Below are positions 36,469 through 44,989 of a DNA stretch of 64,000 nucleotides, piece by piece. Under the pieces are notes generated by a model. It made no database searches, was not told where the DNA came from, and worked only from the letters and a program-made list of their open reading frames with translations. The position numbers and the translations under genes were made by a program. Position 1 is the first letter of the stretch, and every line of letters starts with the position of its first letter. This DNA is from Aeromonas lusitana (GTDB lineage: Bacteria > Pseudomonadota > Gammaproteobacteria > Enterobacterales > Aeromonadaceae): NCBI RefSeq assembly GCF_002812985.1, contig NZ_PGCP01000010.1, positions 1-64,000 of the forward strand, in the 5' to 3' direction.

Positions 36469-37014
36469 TCAGGGCAGAGGCGCATTGTCGATGGCGGGAT
36501 CCTCCAGGCTGAGGGTGACCCGCACCACTGCATCGAAGCCCGCGGCCGAGAGCGGCATGAAGAAGCCACGGCCATAGGTCACCCCCGGCATCCAGATCTG
36601 CTGATCCTTCACCTCTATGTTGATGGGGCGCAGCGACTCACCGGGGCGCTGAATATAGACACCGGGCAGGGTCCCGACCTTGGGGAAGCGGCGCAATATA
36701 TGGCCGCTGCCATCGCTCGCGTCCGGATTGAGGCGCACCTTGACCAGCTCGGCCAGGGAGGATTGCATCTCGGGGGCACGCCACAGCAGGGTATCGAGGG
36801 AGTTGCAGCGCCGGCATTTAGCGCTCTCAATCACATAGAGCAGGGGATAACCCTGCTGCAGCGCCACCTCTTGCGCCTGCTCATACCCTTCGGCCCCGCT
36901 CAGCCAGGGATTGTCGTCCCCGGACGGCAAGCCGCCGAGGGCATACCAGAGACCACCGGCCCCCGCCAGCACCAGCAAGGCCCCCGTGATGAGGCTCTTG
37001 AATCCGATACTCAT
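36469..37014 (-). CDS. Membrane-anchored thioredoxin-fold protein
   Basis: A 181-residue protein from the ATG at 37014 (GGGAGGG upstream). One N-terminal hydrophobic segment (about 5-26) serves as signal or anchor, followed by a thioredoxin-like domain with a CRRC motif in YVIESAKCRRCNSL and a cis-Pro-like TLPGVY segment. The central pair is two Args, unlike thioredoxin (GP) or DsbA (PH), so the redox behaviour is uncertain. It is monocistronic and probably periplasmic. Confidence 0.7.
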   Translation of the reverse strand: MSIGFKSLITGALLVLAGAGGLWYALGGLPSGDDNPWLSGAEGYEQAQEVALQQGYPLLYVIESAKCRRCNSLDTLLWRAPEMQSSLAELVKVRLNPDASDGSGHILRRFPKVGTLPGVYIQRPGESLRPINIEVKDQQIWMPGVTYGRGFFMPLSAAGFDAVVRVTLSLEDPAIDNAPLP

Positions 37015-37127
37015 AGCTGCCCTCCCTGAACGAATCCGAACACGCGTCCCCATCATGCCTGACTCCCGTCAACTTGACGACTTTGTGATCCAGGACAAAC
37101 AGCGCACACTTGTAAGCTGTAATGGTA

Positions 37128-37139
37128 GAGTTTAAACTC
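37128..37139. promoter_or_regulatory. 12-bp palindrome upstream of acyl-CoA synthetase
   Basis: GAGTTTAAACTC is a perfect palindrome 58 bp before the acyl-CoA synthetase ATG. Its position and symmetry suggest a repressor operator, possibly of a fatty-acid-responsive TetR protein (FadR/PsrA type), but the identity of the regulator is speculative. Confidence 0.4.
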
Positions 37140-37197
37140 CAGCCCGGTTTTAAATGCCCCCTGCGGGCGTACAACTGTTATGTGAGGATGATTGACG

Positions 37198-38988
37198 ATG
37201 TCGCAGTTTCATCTGGTTAGACTGATGCGTGAACGCATTGCCCGCCTTGGCAACAAGGCCGCCCTGCGCGTCCAGCAGGATGGCCAGTGGCGTGCCATCG
37301 GCTGGCGCACCCTGGGTCAGGCGATGGACTATTGTGCCCAGGCCCTGATCCGCACCGGCCACCAGCCTACCGAGATGGTCGGCATCTATGCCCGCAACAT
37401 GCCGGAGTGGACCCAGGCCGATCTCGGCATCCTGGCCGCCCGCGGTGTCAGCGTGCCCATCTACCCCACCAGCACCCTGGATCAGCTGCGCTATATCGTC
37501 AAAGACGCCGGCATCAAGCTGCTGTTCGTCGGCGAGCAACCCCAGTTCGATCAGGCGCTCGTTTTGTTGAATGAAGGCGAGATCAGCCAGATCGTCACCC
37601 TGGACGGCGCCGTCGATCTGCGCGGCTGCCCACAAGCCAGCCACTTCCAGACCTTCCTCTCCTCCGGCAACCATCAGCCCAGCGAGCAGGTGCTGCGCGA
37701 TCGCGAGCAGCAGTACCGGATGGATGATCTACTGACTCTCATCTACACCTCGGGCACCACGGGTGAACCCAAGGGGGTCATGCTCGACTTTGCCAATATT
37801 GCCGCCTGCTTCGAGATGCACGACCGCCGCCTGGACATGAACGAGCAGGATGTGTCCCTGTGTATGCTGCCTCTCAGCCACGTGTTCGAGCGCGCCTGGA
37901 CCTACTATGTGCTCTATTGCGGCGCCGAGAACGTCTACATTCGCGATCCTCAGAAGGTGATGGATGTCATCGGCGAGGTGCAGCCGACCGTGATGTGCGC
38001 CGTGCCGCGCCTCTACGAGAAGGCCTACGCCATGATCCAGGCCAAGGTCGCCCAGGCACCGCGCCTGCGCCGCGCCCTGTTTGGCTGGGCCACCCGGGTC
38101 GGCAAGCAGAAGGTGCAGACCCGTCAGGCGGGCAAGTCCGCCTCCCCTCTGCTCTACGTCCAGCTCGCACTGGCGGAGCGCCTGGTGTTTCGCAAGCTGC
38201 GGGCCCGTTTCGGCGGCCGCACCCGCTTCCTGCCGGTAGCGGGCGCCCGTCTCGCGGACGACGTCAACCTCTTCTTCCAGGCCATGGGGCTCAACCTCAA
38301 GTACGGCTACGGCATGACAGAGACCACGGCCACCGTCTGCTGCTACGAGGAGAGCCAGTTCCAGCTCGGCTCCATCGGCACGGCCCTGAGTGGCATCGAG
38401 GTGAAACTCGGTGAGAACAACGAGCTGCTGGTGCGCTCCCCGACCGTGATGCGCGGCTACTACAACAAGCCAGACGCCACCGCCGAGGTGATGACGGCAG
38501 ACGGCTTCCTGCGCACCGGCGATGCGGGCGAGCTGGATGCCAACGGCAATATCTACTTCACCGAGCGCCTGAAAGAGCTGATGAAGACCTCCAACGGCAA
38601 GTACGTGGCGCCGCAACTGGTGGAAGGGACGCTGGGCAAGGATCGCTTCATCGAGCAGATCGCCATCGTCGCCGACGCCCGCCACTTCGTGTCGGCGCTC
38701 ATCGTGCCCTGCTTCGAGTCCCTCGAGGAGTACGCCCGCTCCATCAACCTGCAATACCAGTGCAAGACAGAGCTGCTGCGCCACTCTCGGGTGGTTGAGT
38801 TCTTCGAGTCACGCATTCACGAACTGCAGCAGGAGCTGGCCAAGTTCGAGCAGGTGAAGAAGTTCACCCTGCTGCCGAGCGCCTTCTCCATGGAGCTGGG
38901 GGAGATCACCCCCACCATGAAGCTGCGCCGCAAGATCATCGAGGCCAAGTACCAGAGCGAGATCGAGGCCATGTATAGCCACGTATAA
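37198..38988 (+). CDS. Long-chain acyl-CoA synthetase (AMP-forming)
   Basis: A 596-residue adenylate-forming enzyme from the ATG at 37198 (AGGA 9 nt upstream). The AMP-binding signature is LIYTSGTTGEPKGVML; the second motif is YGMTETTATVC; the hinge region is RTGDAGELDANGN; the C-terminal lysine-containing segment is TPTMKLRRK. It is of the FadD15/eukaryotic-type long-chain group (about 600 residues, with PLSHVFERAW) rather than E. coli FadD proper. The reaction is fatty acid + ATP + CoA to acyl-CoA. It is monocistronic. Confidence 0.9.
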   Translation: MSQFHLVRLMRERIARLGNKAALRVQQDGQWRAIGWRTLGQAMDYCAQALIRTGHQPTEMVGIYARNMPEWTQADLGILAARGVSVPIYPTSTLDQLRYIVKDAGIKLLFVGEQPQFDQALVLLNEGEISQIVTLDGAVDLRGCPQASHFQTFLSSGNHQPSEQVLRDREQQYRMDDLLTLIYTSGTTGEPKGVMLDFANIAACFEMHDRRLDMNEQDVSLCMLPLSHVFERAWTYYVLYCGAENVYIRDPQKVMDVIGEVQPTVMCAVPRLYEKAYAMIQAKVAQAPRLRRALFGWATRVGKQKVQTRQAGKSASPLLYVQLALAERLVFRKLRARFGGRTRFLPVAGARLADDVNLFFQAMGLNLKYGYGMTETTATVCCYEESQFQLGSIGTALSGIEVKLGENNELLVRSPTVMRGYYNKPDATAEVMTADGFLRTGDAGELDANGNIYFTERLKELMKTSNGKYVAPQLVEGTLGKDRFIEQIAIVADARHFVSALIVPCFESLEEYARSINLQYQCKTELLRHSRVVEFFESRIHELQQELAKFEQVKKFTLLPSAFSMELGEITPTMKLRRKIIEAKYQSEIEAMYSHV

Positions 38989-39025
38989 GCAGAGCCAGGT
39001 TTAAGCAGAGGCTTGTCCCAACAGC

Positions 39026-39053
39026 AAAAAGAGGCGCTTCGGCGCCTCTTTTT
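39026..39053. terminator. Bidirectional terminator
   Basis: Stem AAAAAGAGGCGC/GCGCCTCTTTTT with a TTCG tetraloop between the acyl-CoA synthetase gene and the convergent racemase gene. Confidence 0.88.
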
Positions 39054-39091
39054 ATGCTCTTCTTTTGCGACGAGTTCCTCGCGACAGAGCC

Positions 39092-39784
39092 TTAACTTAG
39101 CGCCCACTCCACCGCCGCCTCGGCGTGGATGGCGGTGGTGTCGTAGAGTGGCACCGCAGCCTTGGCATCCCCCACCAGCAGGGCTATCTCGGTGCAACCC
39201 AGGATCACCGCCTCGGCACCCGCCTGCGCCAATCCGGCGATGATGGTCAGATACTCGGCACGGGAGGCGCCGCGCACCTCCCCCAGGCAGAGCTCGTCGT
39301 AGATGATGCGATGGACCCGCTCCCGCTCGGCCTCCTGGGGTACAAGCACCTCCAAGCCGAACAGGGTTTCCAGCCGCCCCATGTAGAAATCCTGCTCCAT
39401 GGTGAAGCGGGTACCGAGCAGGCCGACCCGGGTCACCCCGTCTGCCACCAGCCGTTTGGCGGTAGCGTCGGCGATGTGCAGCAGCGGGATCTCGATGGCG
39501 GCTTCTATTTCGGGCGCCACCTTGTGCATGGTGTTGGTGCCGATCAGCAGAAAATCCGCACCACCAGCTTGCAGATCCCGAGCGGCGACGCTCAGCAGGC
39601 GGGCGGTGGCCGGCCAGTCACCGGCGTGTTGCAGCCACTCTATCTCGGCAAAATCGACGCTGTTGAGCAGCACCCTGGCAGAATGCAGGCCACCGAGCCG
39701 TGCTCGCACGCCCCGGTTGAGCGCCTGGTAATAACTGACGGTGGACTCCCAGCTCATGCCACCCAGCAGACCGATACATTTCAT
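39092..39784 (-). CDS. Aspartate/glutamate racemase family protein (YgeA-like)
   Basis: A 230-residue protein from the ATG at 39784 (GAAGGAG upstream). It closely follows E. coli YgeA: MKCIGLLGGMSWEST, LGGLHSARVLL, LLHIADAT, MEQDFYMGRLE and GCTEI. The enzymes use two acid/base residues, usually cysteines; the second (GCTEI) is present, but the first, in the segment CTNTMHK of YgeA, reads GTNTMHK here (codon GGC). This change may shift specificity or abolish racemisation. It lies upstream of the two LysE genes on the same strand only in broad sense, being transcribed downstream of them. Confidence 0.85.
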   Translation of the reverse strand: MKCIGLLGGMSWESTVSYYQALNRGVRARLGGLHSARVLLNSVDFAEIEWLQHAGDWPATARLLSVAARDLQAGGADFLLIGTNTMHKVAPEIEAAIEIPLLHIADATAKRLVADGVTRVGLLGTRFTMEQDFYMGRLETLFGLEVLVPQEAERERVHRIIYDELCLGEVRGASRAEYLTIIAGLAQAGAEAVILGCTEIALLVGDAKAAVPLYDTTAIHAEAAVEWALS

Positions 39785-39876
39785 CCTTGCTCCTTCGAGG
39801 GAATGGTGGCAATGCACCAACCGTCGATAAAAAAGGCCCCGAAGGGCCAACAAGACAGAAGGGCAGGCCCGAAGAC

Positions 39877-40467
39877 CTAGATCCAGATCATCAGCACGCA
39901 GGCCGCCGTGGCGATCCCCATGCCGAGGTTAAAACGACGCCAGCCTTGGGCTGTGCGGATGAGGCGGCGCACCTGGGCACCGAACAACACCCAGAAGGCC
40001 CCTGTGTAGAGGCCGGTGATGAAGAAGGTGCCGAGCACCCAGCTGGCGGACGGCCAGTAGGCGTCCCCCGCCAGGGTGAAGCCGCTGATGGCGGAGAGCG
40101 CCATCATCCAGGCCTTGGGGTTGAGCAGTTGCAACATGGCCCCCTGATGGGCCGGGATCAGGGGCCGGTTGCCCTCTGCCGGTCCGCTGGCGGTGGCCAC
40201 CTTCCAGGCCAGCCAGAGCAGGTAGGCAGACCCCAGGATCTTGAGCCCCTCATGCAGCAGCGGCAGCTTCTCGAACACCACCCCGAGCCCCAGCGCCATG
40301 GCCAGGATCATCAGATTGATGCCGCCGACTACCCCCACCAACAGCGGCAGGGAGCGGCGAAAGCCCTGGGCCGCCCCGGCGCTGGTGAGCAGCATGTTGT
40401 TGGGCCCGGGCGTACCGCAGGTGATCAGGGCAAAGCCCGCCAGGGGGAGCAACCAGTTCAGATCCAT
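39877..40467 (-). CDS. LysE-family amino-acid exporter 1
   Basis: A 196-residue inner-membrane protein from the ATG at 40467 (GAGGTTGAG upstream) with about six helices. It carries the LysE/RhtB signature CGTPGPNNMLLTSAG in the first helix and LNPKAWMMALS in the middle. The LysE family exports amino acids by proton exchange. It is about 45% identical by eye to the gene at 40570 on the same strand, so they are tandem paralogues. Confidence 0.88.
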   Translation of the reverse strand: MDLNWLLPLAGFALITCGTPGPNNMLLTSAGAAQGFRRSLPLLVGVVGGINLMILAMALGLGVVFEKLPLLHEGLKILGSAYLLWLAWKVATASGPAEGNRPLIPAHQGAMLQLLNPKAWMMALSAISGFTLAGDAYWPSASWVLGTFFITGLYTGAFWVLFGAQVRRLIRTAQGWRRFNLGMGIATAACVLMIWI

Positions 40468-40569
40468 CTCAACCTCAAAATGTGACAGCAAGCCTTCTAA
40501 TATGCAGAGCCGAGCCCGTGACGACAAGCTCGCCAATGCATTTTCTTCGCATAAAAAATCAAACAGGCC

Positions 40570-41166
40570 TCAATACCAGAGCATCACCACGCACAGGGCC
40601 GTCAACACTCCCAGGCTGCCGTTGAGGCGACGCCAGCCCTGCTCCGAGCTGATCCAGTTGCCCAGCTGATTGCCAAACAATACCCAGACAAAGCAGGTCG
40701 GCAAGGCCACCACCACGAACATGATCATGACGGCAATCTGACTCGGCCAGTAGTTGATCCCTTCCTGGCTGAACAAACTGATGGCGGAGATCCCCATCAT
40801 CCAGGCCTTGGGATTGAGGAACTGGAAGCCAAGGCCCTCCAGCATGGTCAGCGGTCGGCCGCGGCTGGCGGGATCGCCGGGAGCACCGGCGATCGCCACC
40901 CGCCATGCCAACCACAGCAGATAGAGGCTGCCGAAGATCTGCAACCCCAGCCGCAGCAGGGGGAAGCGCTCGAACAAGGGGTGCAGCCCCAGGGCCAGGA
41001 CAATCTGCAGCGCAGGCTGACCGAAGGCGACCCCGAGCAGATGGGGGAAGGTTCGGCGCACGCCGAAGTTCGCGCCGGACGCGGTCAGCATCAGGTTGTT
41101 GGGCCCAGGGGTACCGCAGGTGAGCACGGCGAAGCCAAACAGGGTGGCATACCATTCGATGGTCAT
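40570..41166 (-). CDS. LysE-family amino-acid exporter 2
   Basis: A 198-residue paralogue with CGTPGPNNLMLTASG and LNPKAWMMGIS. CAAGGAGAC precedes the ATG. It is the first gene after the divergent MocR regulator and has the palindromic operator in its promoter, so it is the likely main target. The substrate is unknown. Confidence 0.88.
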   Translation of the reverse strand: MTIEWYATLFGFAVLTCGTPGPNNLMLTASGANFGVRRTFPHLLGVAFGQPALQIVLALGLHPLFERFPLLRLGLQIFGSLYLLWLAWRVAIAGAPGDPASRGRPLTMLEGLGFQFLNPKAWMMGISAISLFSQEGINYWPSQIAVMIMFVVVALPTCFVWVLFGNQLGNWISSEQGWRRLNGSLGVLTALCVVMLWY

Positions 41167-41185
41167 AATCTTGTCTCCTTGAGGG

Positions 41186-41257
41186 TCACATTGTCTCGAT
41201 ACAATGTGACTTTCATCATTGTTTCGTGGCTGACATTCACGCTATATTGAGACAATT
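41186..41257. promoter_or_regulatory. MocR operator region
   Basis: TCACATTGT/ACAATGTGA with a 6-bp spacer (41186-41209) is a perfect inverted repeat containing ATTGTCTCGA. A related half-site ATTGAGACAAT lies at 41246-41256. Such repeated sites between divergent genes are typical for MocR (GntR-aminotransferase) regulators. Confidence 0.6.
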
Positions 41258-41283
41258 CTGCGATCAATGGATTTATTGTCACC

Positions 41284-42657
41284 ATGACAATCTGGACTCC
41301 CCACCTCGATGCGTTCGAGGGCCCCCTCTACCTGAAACTGGTCAAGGCCATAGAGCAGGCCATCCACGACGGCACCCTGGCCCCCGAGACCCGGCTACCG
41401 ACCCACAGGGCCCTGGCGGACAAGCTAGGGGTGACGGTCGGCACCATTACCCGCGCCTATTCCGAGGCCGAGCGGCGCGGTCTGCTGGCGGCCAGGGTGG
41501 GTCACGGCACCTGGGTCAGGGCGGCCGTGGATCCGGTGGATGAGTGGGTGATCCGCAACGAAGACAATCAGCGCATCGAGCTGTGGCAGAACCTGCCGAT
41601 CCCGCTGGACAGAGGCGCCATCATCAAGCCCATGCTGATGGAGCTGGCGGACGGGGATCTCAATGCCCTGCTCGGCTATGACAAGGAGGCGGGCCGCCCC
41701 TGGCAGCGCCAGCTGTTTGTCGACTGGCTCGCCACCCTGGGGGTCAACAGCCGGGAGGAACACCTGCTGTTCAGCCACGGCGCCCAGCACGGCATCATGC
41801 TCTCCCTGCTGGCCACCGGCTGCGTGGGGGAAACCATATTGTGCGAGGGGCTCAGCTACCCCGGCATGCTGGGCAATGCCCGTCAGCTGAAAAACCAGGT
41901 GGTGGGACTGCCGCTCGACGAAGAGGGCCTGATCCCGGCGGCGCTGGATGCGGCCTGTCGCCAGCGCAGGGCCAAGCTGCTCTACCTGACCCCCACCCTG
42001 CAGAACCCCACCACAGCCGTGATGAGCCCGGCGCGGCGGGAAGCCATAGTCGCCATCGCCCGCCGCCACGATCTGCTGATCATCGAGGACGACGTGAACG
42101 GCCTGCTGCCCGAAACCACGATCCCGCCCCTGGTCAACCTGGCGCCGGAGCGGGTCATCTACCTCGGCAGCCTGGCCAAGATCGCCTGCGGCGGATTGCG
42201 GGTCGGTTTCGTGCTGACCCCACCCCAGCTGCGCAACGCCTTCGCCCAGGCCATGCGGTTGTCGAGCTGGATGGTGAGCCCGCTGCTCATCGAGCTGGCC
42301 TGCAAGCTGGTGAGTCAGCACCAGATCATGCCGCTTATCGAGCAGCAGAGACGGATCCTGGCGCGCCGGGGCGAGCTGCTGCACCACCTGTTGCCGGGGG
42401 CGCGCTGGCATCCGGGCTCCATGCACGCCTGGCTGCCCCTGCCCGAGCCCTGGCGCAGTCAGGAGTTCGTCGAGGCCGCCAACGCCCTTGATATCGGGGT
42501 CGCCAGCGGCGAACACTTCGCCGCCGGCCAGTTTGCCGCCCCCCAGGGCATTCGCCTGAGCCTGAGCCAGCCGGCCACCGACGCCCGGGTCGCCGAGGGC
42601 CTCGAGCGCCTGGCCGGTCTGCTGCGCAGCGCGCCGCCGACCAATCCCCTGCTATAG
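41284..42657 (+). CDS. MocR-type PLP-dependent GntR regulator
   Basis: A 457-residue protein. The N-terminal GntR winged helix (TRLPTHRALADKLGVTVGTITRAYSEAERRGLL) is fused to an aminotransferase-fold effector domain with the PLP lysine at 299 (GSLAKIACGGLRVGF) and the Asp of IIEDDVNG. MocR proteins sense PLP or amino acids bound to it. It is divergent from LysE exporter 2, which it probably controls. Confidence 0.9.
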   Translation: MTIWTPHLDAFEGPLYLKLVKAIEQAIHDGTLAPETRLPTHRALADKLGVTVGTITRAYSEAERRGLLAARVGHGTWVRAAVDPVDEWVIRNEDNQRIELWQNLPIPLDRGAIIKPMLMELADGDLNALLGYDKEAGRPWQRQLFVDWLATLGVNSREEHLLFSHGAQHGIMLSLLATGCVGETILCEGLSYPGMLGNARQLKNQVVGLPLDEEGLIPAALDAACRQRRAKLLYLTPTLQNPTTAVMSPARREAIVAIARRHDLLIIEDDVNGLLPETTIPPLVNLAPERVIYLGSLAKIACGGLRVGFVLTPPQLRNAFAQAMRLSSWMVSPLLIELACKLVSQHQIMPLIEQQRRILARRGELLHHLLPGARWHPGSMHAWLPLPEPWRSQEFVEAANALDIGVASGEHFAAGQFAAPQGIRLSLSQPATDARVAEGLERLAGLLRSAPPTNPLL

Positions 42658-42689
42658 TCAGTGGCCGCCCCGACCCCCAAGGAGAATCC

Positions 42690-43157
42690 ATGTTGCCGTC
42701 CCGTGCCCCGCTGTTGCTGATGACCCTGTTGCTGGGGGGCTGCGCCGCCCCCGCCCATCAGCAGCAACTCGGCCAGGCCCTGAGCGGGCTGGAGGGAGAG
42801 CTGGAGCGACTGGAGGAGGAGCTGGCGGCCATGAACGGCTTGCATTACCAGAAGGCCATCGATGCCCCCGCCGCCCTGCGCCGCTACCTCAAGGCGCCCG
42901 CCCCTACACCGGAGGGACTGGTGCCCGCAGAGATAGCGCTACAGGACGGCCCCCTGCTGCGTTATCGCTACCAGTTGCCGGACGGCATCAAGGCGCTACC
43001 CACCGATAACCCCTGCCTGCGCTACGAGTTCGAGCTGCGCCACCTCGGCCGGCTCGGCCAGCTCGATCTGCACTGGCAAGGGAGTGGCCATCAGGGCCAG
43101 CGCCTGATCCAACAGTCTGACTGTCCCTTCTCCGCCAAGGGCCCGGGCCTGCAATAA
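42690..43157 (+). CDS. Lipoprotein of unknown function
   Basis: A 155-residue lipoprotein (lipobox LGGC, Cys18) with AAGGAG 7 nt before the ATG. A coiled-coil-like segment (LSGLEGELERLEEELAAMNG) follows, then a beta-rich region with two Cys (NPCLRYEFELRHL and QQSDCPF) that may form a disulfide. No family is recognised. It is 32 bp behind the MocR gene and probably co-transcribed. Confidence 0.72.
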   Translation: MLPSRAPLLLMTLLLGGCAAPAHQQQLGQALSGLEGELERLEEELAAMNGLHYQKAIDAPAALRRYLKAPAPTPEGLVPAEIALQDGPLLRYRYQLPDGIKALPTDNPCLRYEFELRHLGRLGQLDLHWQGSGHQGQRLIQQSDCPFSAKGPGLQ

Positions 43158-43173
43158 ACCGCGCCCGATGCAA

Positions 43174-43202
43174 AGAGGGGTTGGCCACTGGCCAACCCCT
43201 CT
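43174..43202. terminator. Terminator after the lipoprotein gene
   Basis: Stem AGAGGGGTTGGCC/GGCCAACCCCTCT with a 3-nt loop, followed by CGCTTTAT; strong stem but a weak T-run. It also faces the convergent symporter gene. Confidence 0.7.
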
Positions 43203-43243
43203 CGCTTTATAAGGTTCCGCTTGTTAGCCACTGCAGCACAGGA

Positions 43244-44557
43244 TCAGATGATCCCCCTCACCAGGATGCCAGTGATCAGCAGCGGCGCCACCAGCCGCCA
43301 GCACCAGAGCAGGCAGACGCGCAGCACGGGGGAGAGATCGGTGGGCAGAATGCTGTCCTCCAGTCGCCAGCCCAGCAGCAGGGTCAGCACCAGGCCGAAC
43401 AGCGGCATCATCAGGTTGGAGGTGAGGTAGTCCAGCAGATCGAAGATGGTCTTGCCAAACAGGGTCAGCTCGCTCCAGGGGCCAAACGACAGGCTGACCG
43501 GGATGCCGGAGGCCATGATCAGCAGGGTCAGCACCCGGCAGGCGCCGCGCCTGGACCAACCCCACTCCTCTGTAGTGAAACGCACCAGGTGCTCCAGCAT
43601 GGAAATGGAGGAGGAGAGCGCCGCCACCAGCAGCAGCAAGAAGAACACCACCCCCAGCCCCTGGCCGAACGGCAGGTGGCTGAACACGGCGGGCATGGTC
43701 ATAAAGGTGAGGCCTGGGCCGGCAGTCGGGTCGATGCCGGTGGAGGCCAGCGCCGGGAAGATCATCAGCCCCGCCAGCACAGAGATGAGGCTCGCCAGGG
43801 TCACCACCCAGACGCCGGATTTCAGCACCCCATCGCTACTCGGCAGATAGGCGCCATAGGTGGTGTGCACCCCAAGGCCGATGGAGAGGGAGAAGAAGGC
43901 GAGCCCCAGGGCGTCCAGCACGCTCTGACCGGTCAGCATGGAGAAGTCCGGCAGCAGCAGCTGACGCACCCCGGCCATGGAGCCGGGCATGGAGAGCCCC
44001 ACCCCCACCAGCAGCAACATCATGACAAACAGGGCCGGCATCATCCAGCGCAGGGCCCGCTCCACCCCCTTCTGGATGCCCCCCTGCACGAACCACCAGG
44101 TCAGACCCGCGAACACCAGATGGGTCAGCACGGGCCACCAGGGATCGCTGACATAGCCGTTGAACAGGGCGGTGAGCGCCGGGCCCTCGCTCAGGTTCAG
44201 TTTGCCCATCACAGCCAGCGCCGCATACCCCACGGTCCAGCCCCCCACCACGCTGTAGAAGCTGTAGATGAAGAAGCCGCACAGGATCCCCATGTAGCCC
44301 ATCCAGCGCCAGTTCGGCCCCACCAGTTTTTTAAAGGCGCCGAGCACCCCGCGTTGGCTGCGGCTGCCGAGCAGTGTCTCCCCCACCAGCACAGCCACCC
44401 CCAGGGTGAAGCTGAACAGCAGGAACACCAGCAGGAAGGCGCCACCGCCGTTGGTGGCGGTCACATAGGGAAACTTCCAGATGGCACCGAGACCGATGGC
44501 GGTGCCGGCCGCCGCCAACACATGCCCAAGACGGGAAGACCACTGAACCTGGCTCAT
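43244..44557 (-). CDS. Neurotransmitter:sodium symporter family transporter 1
   Basis: A 437-residue LeuT-fold transporter from the ATG at 44557 (GGAGGTTGT upstream). Signatures are SSRLGHVLAAAGTAIGLGAIWKFPY (helix 1 with the unwound Na+/substrate site), GGGAFLLVFLL and the GIDPTAGPGLTFM segment. It should import an amino acid or related compound with Na+. It is a close paralogue of the gene at 44990, one transcription unit upstream. Confidence 0.9.
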   Translation of the reverse strand: MSQVQWSSRLGHVLAAAGTAIGLGAIWKFPYVTATNGGGAFLLVFLLFSFTLGVAVLVGETLLGSRSQRGVLGAFKKLVGPNWRWMGYMGILCGFFIYSFYSVVGGWTVGYAALAVMGKLNLSEGPALTALFNGYVSDPWWPVLTHLVFAGLTWWFVQGGIQKGVERALRWMMPALFVMMLLLVGVGLSMPGSMAGVRQLLLPDFSMLTGQSVLDALGLAFFSLSIGLGVHTTYGAYLPSSDGVLKSGVWVVTLASLISVLAGLMIFPALASTGIDPTAGPGLTFMTMPAVFSHLPFGQGLGVVFFLLLLVAALSSSISMLEHLVRFTTEEWGWSRRGACRVLTLLIMASGIPVSLSFGPWSELTLFGKTIFDLLDYLTSNLMMPLFGLVLTLLLGWRLEDSILPTDLSPVLRVCLLWCWRLVAPLLITGILVRGII

Positions 44558-44611
44558 ACAACCTCCGGGTAAGACAACATCGAATCGAGACTCCTGACCA
44601 TGACGGGAAAT

Positions 44612-44637
44612 AAAAAAGGCCGCCTCTGGCGACCTTT
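44612..44637 (-). terminator. Terminator between the two symporter genes
   Basis: Arms AAAGGCCGCC and GGCGACCTTT (one mismatch) with a 3-nt loop. On the minus strand it is followed by T6 and lies 55 nt before the ATG of symporter 1. It could end symporter-2 transcripts or act as a leader attenuator. Confidence 0.6.
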
Positions 44638-44989
44638 GCAATGAACATTCAGACAAACTGCGCGTGCAAGGTCACCTCTCTTGCGAGCTAAAAAATCGAC
44701 CAAAGGAGGCGATGAAAGGTGACATGAAGCGGATAACCTGCACGGCAAAAAGGAGTCACAGCCTAAACCATGGCAAGAGAGGTTGACAGTTAATAGTCCA
44801 CTTCAGCCCATAGAACAGCGATATGACGGCATCGACAATTAAAATCACAACATTAAATTTCGAAATTAAATTGTTTTTTAGAATTTTAAATTAGGTCAAT
44901 GCCACCAGCGAGCCTGCCTCGGCGACGGCTTGGCAACCGCATTCTGATGTCAAAGCAAGGCGGGCGAGCCGTGGGCCCGCCCGCCGGGA
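44638..44989. other. AT-rich intergenic region between the symporter genes
   Basis: This 350-base stretch includes a markedly AT-rich core (about 44830-44895) with AATTTCGAAATT and AATTTTAAATT palindromes. It presumably contains the promoter of symporter 1 on the minus strand. No gene or known operator was recognised. Confidence 0.45.
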
